Assembly: GCA_014729935.1 (NCBI GenBank)
Contig: WJJB01000016.1
Coordinates: forward strand, 1-7,779
Length of the DNA stretch: 7,779 nt
Source of the DNA: Candidatus Bathyarchaeota archaeon
GTDB taxonomy: Archaea > Asgardarchaeota > Lokiarchaeia > Sigyniarchaeales > Sigyniarchaeaceae
Reading direction: 5' to 3'
Position numbers and translations under genes: made by a program. Positions 1 to 6,608 of the stretch are shown in pieces; within the stretch, counting starts at the first letter, position 1, and each line of letters starts with the position of its first letter. The notes under the pieces were generated by a model. That model saw nothing but the letters and a program-made list of their open reading frames with translations, was not told the origin of the DNA and made no database searches.

Positions 1-1050
1 ATTATCAACGGAGAAGGAAAGGAGAGACAAGGACGTAGAGGTGAGATTAACCGCATCAATTTCGAGTCCTTTAATGCGACCCAGATCAATGTTCCCCGAC
101 ACGTTCGAAAACAAGACATTGGAGACCATCACGTTCGTGGCATTGAAAAGGTGAAAATGGACTTCGGTGTCGTTCACGGTGCTATTTGTGAACGTGATCC
201 CCGTGGAATTGAATGTAATGAAGGGGAGCCTAGCCTCCCAATCTTGATCGAGCACCGTGATGTTACTTGAATTAAAGATATAAACCGCCCACGCGTCTCC
301 TGCCACGTTCATGTCTGTTTCGTTAACGAGGTAATACAATGGCAGTCCGTTGACTGAATTGTTATTATTCACCTGGTACGCAGAGAGATGTTCCAAATCC
401 GGATCGTCCATGTGAAAAAAATCCAAGGCATTGGATGCATTATTATCCCCAATGGTGAGATTCGTCACCATGCTTTCCAAGTACATGAAATAATCTCCAT
501 TGACAAACCATGATGCGTTCACCTTGCAAGAGTCCACGTGACTGAGTTTAATACCACTGGTACCATTCTCAAACGAGCAAGTTGTCACGGATACATTGTT
601 TACATGGGATAGCTCCAGTTGATCCACGCCATGGATGAATGAGCAATTTTGCACGATCGTATTGGAGACGTTTTCTATCAAGAGATTCGTGCCAGTAAAC
701 GTGCTATTACCAAGAAAGGTGCAATTGCGGATGATCAAGTGTAAATTCGTGTTCTTGATGACGAGTAAATCCTTCATATCATCATCCATGATGAACGTGA
801 TGTTCTCAATAACATGCGGGTTGCCGGGCGTGCCGTTCGTGCCGTTTCCCCCGCAAAACCCGTCCAAGGCGCTATTTCCGTCAATGATTACAGTTGCTGG
901 CATCGGTGCTGGAGTGATCCCTTTACCGGGGTGCACCGGTTTTATTGCCGTGGTGTTAAATATGGATACCATGCATGCCATGGTAATGATGGTCGCAAAT
1001 GAGACCATGCTTCCTGCAAATCCTGTTCTTGATGATTTTTTCCAGATCAT
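1..1050 (-). CDS. Secreted right-handed beta-helix (NosD-like) surface protein, 3' partial
   Basis: The reading frame is open for 350 codons from the ATG at 1050-1048 to the left edge, so the C-terminus is missing. Residues 1-10 are a basic n-region (MIWKKSSRTG), about 11-33 a hydrophobic segment, and a signal-peptidase-like site follows near NTTA (32-35), so export is expected. The rest reads as short beta-helix rungs with recurring N-C-[ST]-F and N-[VI]-[ST] turns. Residues 234-244 (NGLPLYYLVNE) and 251-266 (GDAWAVYIFNSSNITV) match the pattern typical of NosD/CASH-type beta-helix proteins of archaea. N-x-[ST] sequons are very numerous, which suits a glycosylated exterior protein. Cys110, 136, 158 and 175 fall at similar rung positions. 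The start is set by a 4-base overlap (ATGA) with the stop of the upstream ATPase gene, with a weak Shine-Dalgarno (AAGGGG, 1067-1062) 11 bases upstream. Translational coupling is likely. The ligand is unknown. Partnership with the ABC transporter is inferred from the operon only. Confidence 0.88.
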   Translation of the reverse strand, partial: MIWKKSSRTGFAGSMVSFATIITMACMVSIFNTTAIKPVHPGKGITPAPMPATVIIDGNSALDGFCGGNGTNGTPGNPHVIENITFIMDDDMKDLLVIKNTNLHLIIRNCTFLGNSTFTGTNLLIENVSNTIVQNCSFIHGVDQLELSHVNNVSVTTCSFENGTSGIKLSHVDSCKVNASWFVNGDYFMYLESMVTNLTIGDNNASNALDFFHMDDPDLEHLSAYQVNNNNSVNGLPLYYLVNETDMNVAGDAWAVYIFNSSNITVLDQDWEARLPFITFNSTGITFTNSTVNDTEVHFHLFNATNVMVSNVLFSNVSGNIDLGRIKGLEIDAVNLTSTSLSLLSFSVDN

Positions 1051-1997
1051 GTTGCTTTTAGCCCCTTGGATTTCAATTTTTCAATCACGAAATCGTTATC
1101 TTCGATGTACCCGCTCAAGGCACCGATACGAAGGATTCGTTCTACTACAATTTCAACTTGAGATTTATCCAAATCAAGCACCCTACCGAGACGTTCCAAG
1201 GAAACACGTATCCCTTTTTCCTGCCCATCTTGCAAGAAATTCAAGGCTTGATCTGTTATGGAAATGGCTTTTTCTGTTTTCCTGGTACCCACGACCATCT
1301 CTTCATTAATTATCGTGCCATCCTCGATGTACATGATACGATCGGTCATGGAAGCGATGCTTGGATCGTGGGTGATGATAAGGAACGTTTGCCCTTTTTC
1401 CTCGTTTAGGTTCTTGAATAACTCCATGATTTCAAGACCCGTGTCTTGATCGAGATTACCTGTTGGCTCGTCCGCGAGAACGATAGATGGTCTAGTGACA
1501 AGGGCACGGGCGATGCACACCCGTTGTTGTTCACCTCCTGAAAGCTCGTGTGGTTTATGATCCATGCGATTTCCCAACCCAACAAGATCGAGAAAGTTCC
1601 TTGATTCATCTTGCTGCTTTTTCAACGGTATCTTGAGTGCTGCTAATGGCAGGGCAACGTTTTCCAAGGCGGTTAGGACTGGAACCAGGTTATAGAACTG
1701 GAACACGAATCCCAATTCCCTTGCCCGGAATCGCGTTTTTTTCCGTTCATTCATCTCCATTGTATTGATATTATTGATGAAGACGTCCCCGCTAGTTTGC
1801 GTATCCAATAGCCCGAGAATGTTGAATAATGTAGATTTCCCACTTCCCGAGGGGCCCATTAACGAACAAAATTCCCCGCTCTTCACTTCCAGTGAAAGAT
1901 CATTGAGAGCCCTGACCTCCAATTCCCCGAGATGATAGTTCTTGTGTAAACCAGTAACCTTCAAGACACGAGATTCTTGTTCATTTTTTTGTTTCAT
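1047..1997 (-). CDS. ABC transporter ATP-binding protein, MacB/LolD/FtsE type, with C-terminal winged-helix-like extension
   Basis: This is a cytoplasmic ATPase that powers the permease encoded just upstream. All nucleotide-binding motifs are intact: Walker A GPSGSGKST (48-56), Q-loop Gln100 in FVFQFYNLVP, signature LSGGEQQR (152-159), Walker B IVLADEP with catalytic Glu177, D-loop GNLD (180-183) and switch His210 in ITHD. The surrounding sequence is typical of the MacB/LolD family. Family members usually end near residue 220-235. This one continues about 80 residues. Residues 245-311 look like a small helical winged-helix domain, with a helix at about 247-258, then VSLERLGRVLDLDKSQVEIV (265-284), then a wing ALSGYIEDNDFVIE (293-306). 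The start ATG at 1997-1995 has a GAGG Shine-Dalgarno 8 bases upstream that overlaps the permease stop codon. The gene ends in TGA overlapping the next ATG. The ATPase assignment is very secure. The role of the C-terminal domain (regulation, protein docking or nucleic-acid binding) is unknown. Confidence 0.97.
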   Translation of the reverse strand: MKQKNEQESRVLKVTGLHKNYHLGELEVRALNDLSLEVKSGEFCSLMGPSGSGKSTLFNILGLLDTQTSGDVFINNINTMEMNERKKTRFRARELGFVFQFYNLVPVLTALENVALPLAALKIPLKKQQDESRNFLDLVGLGNRMDHKPHELSGGEQQRVCIARALVTRPSIVLADEPTGNLDQDTGLEIMELFKNLNEEKGQTFLIITHDPSIASMTDRIMYIEDGTIINEEMVVGTRKTEKAISITDQALNFLQDGQEKGIRVSLERLGRVLDLDKSQVEIVVERILRIGALSGYIEDNDFVIEKLKSKGLKAT

Positions 1998-2005
1998 GAT
2001 ACTCG

Positions 2006-2010
2006 CCTCA
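2006..2010 (-). promoter_or_regulatory. Shine-Dalgarno of the ATPase gene overlapping the permease stop
   Basis: On the minus strand the bases TGAGG (2010-2006) contain the permease stop TGA and a GAGG Shine-Dalgarno core, 8 bases before the ATPase ATG. This supports the ATPase start and suggests that a ribosome finishing the permease can reinitiate on the ATPase. Confidence 0.6.
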
Positions 2011-5000
2011 CTCAGGGGATTTTAATACATCAGCGATATCCATTTTCATGGACCTATAAGCTGGAATGATGGATGCGGTTAATGAAATGCCGAAGATGAT
2101 CAATACATTAATCACGTAGGTTGAAATGGGGGGACTAAACAAGATTGGAAGGAAAATCGTGAATGGAACCTGGGAGATCATGATATTCGCCGTGAAAAGG
2201 CCGGCGAATAATCCAATGACGATACCAAGCACCCCAAGTGTCATGTTCTCCCCGTATATGAGAATTAGTACATCCTTCCTGGAGAACCCAACGGAGCGAA
2301 GTGTACCAATTTCTCGTCGTCTTTGGTGCATTGAAATTAACATGGATATAGAAAGACCCACTAAGGATACCGCAATGGCAAAAGCAAGGACCATATTAAA
2401 TACAGTCGTGATGACCTCTAATAAAGATTCAAGCATTACGAAGTAGTTGAAATAATACGTCTCCTTGCCATAATAATCAACCATGTAGTCCTCGAAGTAT
2501 AGCCCGCGGGTGGCGAATAATTGCTCAATTTGGGTTACCCCCAATTCCAAGTCCTCTCTCTTGCAACCAAGGAATCCAATACCCTTGTCATAATTGGTGA
2601 ATTCAAAGAAATATTTCTTGGGATTGAAGATGGTAAAATTTTCCAATTCAGGAATTCCCTGGAAGATCATATCCAAGTCAGCTTGTATTCTTGATGCATT
2701 CATGCCTGGAGCTAAGTTAATATGAATGAGATTCGAATGATCCCCTTCAGAATCACTATACGCCATAGTCTCGTTTAGCAGCGTCAGGGCGGATAGGTTC
2801 AATCCAGGTAGTATTTCCTGATCGTCCAAACTTTCAATGTCGTCAAGAATTCCTTCAAAGAGCTTGGAAAATTCAGTGTTACTCAACATCACGGTATTTG
2901 AGTCCATGTAGAACAGATCAATCAAACTCGGGTATAACTCACTAATCTTATAGGCATCAAAATTCATGGTCTTGGAATTCATTATCCAAGGCGATGAGTG
3001 ATTTCCCGAGAGAGATTGATATTGATAATTCCAATTTGATTCAACGGTGGCGACCACCGTGTAGGTAACGATGCTTCCATTTACTGGCACCCGCACCTCA
3101 TCACCGATATCAAACTGGTAAATGGAATAGAGATCATCCCTATCAAGCAAATCGAAAATATCATCGACGCTCTTTTCAACCAGCAATTCATTAACGATGC
3201 AGGCATTAACCGAATCTTGGGCGTCAAACCATGCTAAGATGGATTCAACCGACGAGCGATTGGATTCAGGAACGCTTCCGTTTACTTTCTTGATGAGAGG
3301 TTTTCCAAATTCATCACCACTGGAGGTATCAATTGCAAGGAGCGAGCTATTCAACGTGCGCCACGCGCTTGAAAACAAGTGCTCCGACATCTGATTTTGA
3401 TCCTCATGATAGTTGAATGGGCGTTCATTGTAGTACTCTGTTGCGATGGGGATGAAATTTGTTGTCTGGCACCCCAGGCTCGATATGGTACCATTATTCA
3501 TGTACTCCGACAGGATGTCCCTCACTACTGTTTGGTTCATGGGAAATCCGAAAATTCCCCAGTACTTGTCACCTGGGCCGCCATTATATTCCAATCCTTC
3601 CTGCCAGAAGCGATTCTTCACCACCAAGTCCATGTTGTTAAACAAGTGTTCGACCATGGTAAAGTACGTGTTCCACGAGATCATGCCACAGAGGTCGGTT
3701 TCTGATGGATTGATGTAATATCCCCCAAAGGCATTCATTCCATAGGTCCATGGGAGCCCCGGTAACACGTCCGCATAACCAATGATCGTCAAATTCATGC
3801 TGGTTCCTTCCATCTTGACGGTGACGTTATCGCCGACTTTCTTGTTTAAACGTGCTTCAAGTTCGTCTTGCAGAATAATTGATGGGATGCTATCCAACCT
3901 TGAAAACACGGTTTCCTTTGAAAGGTGCCCCGTTTCCTTCAACTTGAGAATCGCATCATCATTAATGTTATAATACGCGGTTCCGTTCACGATACCGAGA
4001 GAAAAATACCGGTTATGGGAATAATAATCGTAATCCTTGTAGTACCCATAATCGTCGACTTTATTGCCGAATACATCTCCCATTCCCAAGTAAAAGATAC
4101 GTTCGGTATCGAGTGAGGGCCGATACAAGCAGGATTCGTGAATGTGGGATAATTCCTTCAAATCCTTGGTAAACTCTTGATCCATGTAAATGCCAGGATG
4201 CAGCTGGATGTCTCCTCCCAATATCGTCTTGCTCCCAGGATAGGTTCCTTCAGATATGCTATTCGTGATGGTCGTAATGGACACGCTAAAACTCAAGCCT
4301 ATTGCAATCATCAAGAAGGTATTTATCGTGCGTCGCTTGTTCCTCATTAAATTCCGGTAACATATCCGCTTCAAGCTTCTTTCCAAGGGAATTAGAAAGA
4401 TGAAGCTCAACCCCTTTGCAAGAGCCGGCAATGCGAATATCCCCACCAAGATGACTCCGAACAGGAACGCAATGATTCCTCCCACGATAAATGCACCGGG
4501 TAACATAACCTCGTTGGTTGACACGACCGTCTCATCAAGTAGTAATTCGATACCCCGGTTCACCATGAAGGATCCTGCAACGCAAAGGGACAACCCTACG
4601 GCAAGTACAGTGATGCTAATGGCAATCGATTTTTTCTTGGGTGATTTTCTTGATTTCCTCCCAGACTGGATTGCTTGCACGACACTCACTCTTGCAGTTT
4701 GGAGGATTGGAATCAACCCGAATAGAAGGGGTATCGAGTACCCAACCAGAAAACCAATCCCAATGGTCATGGGAGAGATCGAGAACGCTATATCTATTTT
4801 AAAAGTGATATCAAGCATTTCTTTTGCAATATCGCTCCCGCTCAACACTTTCAAGAACACGTAAGAGAACGAGGTGCCGATCACGAAGCTTAATGCGATT
4901 CCCAAGGTGGAAATGATGAGAACCTGGATCAAGTAAACCCTCGTGATGAATCGATGCGTGAAGCCTATTCCTTTCAAGATGCCTATCTCGTGGATATCTG

Positions 5001-6024
5001 TTTGCTTTGCAGTTTCGAAAAGGTTTTTAATTAAAACACCACAGACGATTAAAGCAATCCCAGCAAAGATGGAGAACGCGATCCTGATGATGTTGGTTGA
5101 TGGAATGATTGCTTCGAGCATGTCGGCTTTGGGAGTCTCCGTGTGGTAGTTTCCCATGGTTCCAGATTCCAAAAATAATCTCAGATCTTCCTCCACTTCC
5201 TGCAATGGGGCATCATTGGTCACGTGAACCATGATGTGGGAAATGGGATCAATTTCTGCGGGATTATTTGACACGTAATCCCACAGGTCATTCAACTCGA
5301 AGAATAATATATAATTGCTCCAAGTTTCAAGGGAATCGCTTCCCATCTTCCCCAAGTCCTCCACGATTGCCACCACGGTGAAATCAGGCCACGTGTGATG
5401 GTCGTTCCACGTCGAATTGGGAAACTCGGGATTCCAATAACGATTCTCGATGCGCAAGATTTCCCCAACGGTGATATTGTCTCCCAGGTCATTGTATTCC
5501 ATGAATCTCTTGGTTAACACCACCGGCCTAGTGATATTATTGCTTTTTTTCAAGAAATAATCGGGGGACATCTTTTTACCGATTAAATCGCTTGAAAAAT
5601 CATCGCTTACGTTCATTACCTTGCAATATCCAAAATCCTTTTCACGGCTTAGTGCTGTATCCAACCCAACGAGTATACCATTTAACCTATTCCCCCATTC
5701 CGTCGCGTTTACCTTATCGGGTATGATATCATAATGCCACGTGCGTAATCTTGGCACCCAGGATTCAATATTGGAGATATCACTGGTCGTCAAGGTAGCA
5801 TTCACGTCTTGATAACTCTCGGTATCCCCTTCCACTCTCACCATTATGTCGATTTTGCCAAGATTTCCGGTGAGCGTTTTTTCCAAGGAGGAATAAATCA
5901 TATCAGAGCCCATGTTCACCCCGATCAAGATGGAAACGCCAAAACTTACCGCTACCACCGTGAGAATTGTTCGCACCTTGCGCTTCTTGAGATTCCTGTA
6001 TGCGATTTTCATGGTTTCTAGCAT
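2008..6024 (-). CDS. Giant FtsX/MacB-type ABC transporter permease, duplicated, about 10 TM with two large external domains
   Basis: This is the membrane subunit of a MacB/LolCE-like ABC system, 1338 residues long. Predicted order: TM1 (about 18-38), external domain 1 (about 39-305), TM2-4 (about 310-335, 361-386, 421-443), TM5-6 (about 466-487, 508-533), TM7 (about 567-588), external domain 2 (about 590-1200), TM8-10 (about 1205-1230, 1255-1279, 1295-1320). Each half starts with a basic pre-TM motif (YRNLKKRKVRT at 9-19, YRNLMRNKRRT at 556-566). Each half also has the FtsX coupling motif after its second helix (EIGILKGIGF at 346-355, REIGTLRSVGF at 1237-1247). An internal duplication is therefore visible. 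The N-terminal half ends with ARVSVVQAIQSG (444-455), the C-terminal half with MKMDIADVLKSPE (1326-1338), both usual for FtsX domains. Single FtsX/MacB permeases are about 400-650 residues and duplicated ones about 800-900. The excess here is mostly external domain 2. Many N-x-[ST] sequons lie in the external parts. The start ATG at 6024 follows a GGAGG (6041-6037) by 12 bases; Met5 is an alternative. The substrate is unknown. A mechanical or lipid/protein-related role is more likely than small-molecule transport, judging from the family. Confidence 0.95.
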   Translation of the reverse strand: MLETMKIAYRNLKKRKVRTILTVVAVSFGVSILIGVNMGSDMIYSSLEKTLTGNLGKIDIMVRVEGDTESYQDVNATLTTSDISNIESWVPRLRTWHYDIIPDKVNATEWGNRLNGILVGLDTALSREKDFGYCKVMNVSDDFSSDLIGKKMSPDYFLKKSNNITRPVVLTKRFMEYNDLGDNITVGEILRIENRYWNPEFPNSTWNDHHTWPDFTVVAIVEDLGKMGSDSLETWSNYILFFELNDLWDYVSNNPAEIDPISHIMVHVTNDAPLQEVEEDLRLFLESGTMGNYHTETPKADMLEAIIPSTNIIRIAFSIFAGIALIVCGVLIKNLFETAKQTDIHEIGILKGIGFTHRFITRVYLIQVLIISTLGIALSFVIGTSFSYVFLKVLSGSDIAKEMLDITFKIDIAFSISPMTIGIGFLVGYSIPLLFGLIPILQTARVSVVQAIQSGRKSRKSPKKKSIAISITVLAVGLSLCVAGSFMVNRGIELLLDETVVSTNEVMLPGAFIVGGIIAFLFGVILVGIFALPALAKGLSFIFLIPLERSLKRICYRNLMRNKRRTINTFLMIAIGLSFSVSITTITNSISEGTYPGSKTILGGDIQLHPGIYMDQEFTKDLKELSHIHESCLYRPSLDTERIFYLGMGDVFGNKVDDYGYYKDYDYYSHNRYFSLGIVNGTAYYNINDDAILKLKETGHLSKETVFSRLDSIPSIILQDELEARLNKKVGDNVTVKMEGTSMNLTIIGYADVLPGLPWTYGMNAFGGYYINPSETDLCGMISWNTYFTMVEHLFNNMDLVVKNRFWQEGLEYNGGPGDKYWGIFGFPMNQTVVRDILSEYMNNGTISSLGCQTTNFIPIATEYYNERPFNYHEDQNQMSEHLFSSAWRTLNSSLLAIDTSSGDEFGKPLIKKVNGSVPESNRSSVESILAWFDAQDSVNACIVNELLVEKSVDDIFDLLDRDDLYSIYQFDIGDEVRVPVNGSIVTYTVVATVESNWNYQYQSLSGNHSSPWIMNSKTMNFDAYKISELYPSLIDLFYMDSNTVMLSNTEFSKLFEGILDDIESLDDQEILPGLNLSALTLLNETMAYSDSEGDHSNLIHINLAPGMNASRIQADLDMIFQGIPELENFTIFNPKKYFFEFTNYDKGIGFLGCKREDLELGVTQIEQLFATRGLYFEDYMVDYYGKETYYFNYFVMLESLLEVITTVFNMVLAFAIAVSLVGLSISMLISMHQRRREIGTLRSVGFSRKDVLILIYGENMTLGVLGIVIGLFAGLFTANIMISQVPFTIFLPILFSPPISTYVINVLIIFGISLTASIIPAYRSMKMDIADVLKSPE

Positions 6025-6278
6025 GATCGTTCATTTCCTCCACAGCGTAAATCATGGATATGTGATTGGCTGCTCATGTTCTTGCACTATCTATCGAACA
6101 GGTTCACTTAAATCCTATTGTGTGTCAAGAAACACTTCTCGGGAAAAACATTTAATGCATGGATCCCGTGTGAAGCGTGTCCTCGTGATATTCCCCATCG
6201 CATAATTCGCGTAATCGGTGGAAACCAAGAATCCATGGGATATTTGTTCTCGCTTCAGGGGGCATCAAGGTAAAACAA
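6025..6278. promoter_or_regulatory. Divergent intergenic region with promoters of both operons
   Basis: This 254-base gene-free stretch separates the two divergent units and must hold both promoters. Archaeal TATA-like candidates are GGATTTAAGT on the minus strand (6115-6106), which would give the permease transcript a leader of roughly 60 bases, and CATTTAATG on the plus strand (6149-6157), preceded by the A-rich GGGAAAAA (6141-6148), which could act as a BRE. These boxes are weak matches to the archaeal consensus and were chosen by eye. The permease Shine-Dalgarno GGAGG is at 6041-6037. The small gene has AAGGT at 6267-6271, 7 bases before its ATG. I see no convincing SECIS hairpin, tRNA or small ORF here. 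The presence of promoters is nearly certain from the gene orientation. Their exact positions are not. Confidence 0.5.
6132..6180. repeat. Imperfect inverted repeat around a TATA-like box
   Basis: ACACTTC (6132-6138) can pair with GAAGCGTGT (6172-6180) leaving a 2-base bulge, and GGGA (6141-6144) can pair with TCCC (6164-6167). The 19-base centre carries the plus-strand TATA-like CATTTAATG. It may be an operator flanking a promoter, or chance. The pairing is short and interrupted, so confidence is low. Confidence 0.25.
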
Positions 6279-6572
6279 ATGAATGAGAAAAAGAATGAAT
6301 TCGTGGAAAACGTCAAGAAAGCAATTCAATACTTGTTGAAACGCCAGATCGGTAATTGTCTCGTGCTCTCCAGCTACAAGGTCTCATCCGTCTTGAAAGA
6401 TAGATTTGGCACGGATATAAACATATCAAAAGTGGGTAGATTTATCTCAAAATTTGCCAAGGTAAACAAGCTGGAACGGCTTACCACTAACGTGCCGAAA
6501 TTCAAGATAGAGAAGAAACAGTTCAACAGGTTGAATTTTGATATCGTGAAGAAGCACGTGAAATCCGCATGA
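6279..6572 (+). CDS. Small basic winged-helix-like protein upstream of selB
   Basis: This encodes 97 residues, strongly Lys/Arg-rich, with no signal peptide or membrane segment. I do not recognise the family. The predicted layout fits a compact winged helix: helix 1 about 8-23 (VENVKKAIQYLLKRQ), helix 2 about 32-42 (YKVSSVLKDRFG), helix 3 about 48-62 (NISKVGRFISKFAKVN), then a two-strand wing about 64-77 (LERLTTNVPKFKIE), and a basic tail. DNA or RNA binding is therefore plausible but unproven. The start ATG has AAGGT 7 bases upstream. The gene lies 36 bases before selB on the same strand and is probably co-transcribed with it. It is divergent from the ABC operon, so it could instead be a local regulator of that operon. 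Its TGA stop is in the same frame as selB, with no other stop in between (see findings). Coding is supported by Shine-Dalgarno, position and composition. Confidence 0.8.
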   Translation: MNEKKNEFVENVKKAIQYLLKRQIGNCLVLSSYKVSSVLKDRFGTDINISKVGRFISKFAKVNKLERLTTNVPKFKIEKKQFNRLNFDIVKKHVKSA

Positions 6573-6593
6573 GCACCTACCACCCGGTATACC

Positions 6594-6601
6594 AAGGAGG
6601 T
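6594..6601 (+). promoter_or_regulatory. Strong Shine-Dalgarno of selB
   Basis: AAGGAGGT is close to a perfect match to the 16S rRNA tail and lies 7 bases before the ATG at 6609. It fixes that start in preference to Met7, and shows that SelB is at least mainly made by independent initiation and not by readthrough from the upstream gene. Confidence 0.85.
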
Positions 6602-6608
6602 CGTTTGG

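Noticed and set aside
635..1309. Plus-strand open frame of 224 codons
   Set aside because: It lies opposite the beta-helix and ATPase genes, both of which have clear family sequence on the minus strand. Its translation shows no recognisable domain.
1984..1990. Run of seven A (minus strand) near the ATPase start, possible slippage or sequencing frameshift
   Set aside because: The frame continues intact into the ATPase domain, and the Shine-Dalgarno and ATG spacing are normal, so no frameshift is needed.
4400..4864. Plus-strand open frame of 154 codons
   Set aside because: It is antisense to transmembrane segments of the permease. It has no convincing Shine-Dalgarno and no recognisable product.
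6120..6185. Possible archaeal SECIS hairpin in the intergenic region
   Set aside because: The possible hairpin has a 19-base apical loop and lacks the conserved GAA/A internal loop and short GC stem expected of an archaeal SECIS.
5912..6205. Plus-strand open frame reaching into the intergenic region
   Set aside because: It overlaps the permease start antisense, has no Shine-Dalgarno, and the intergenic part reads as low-information sequence.
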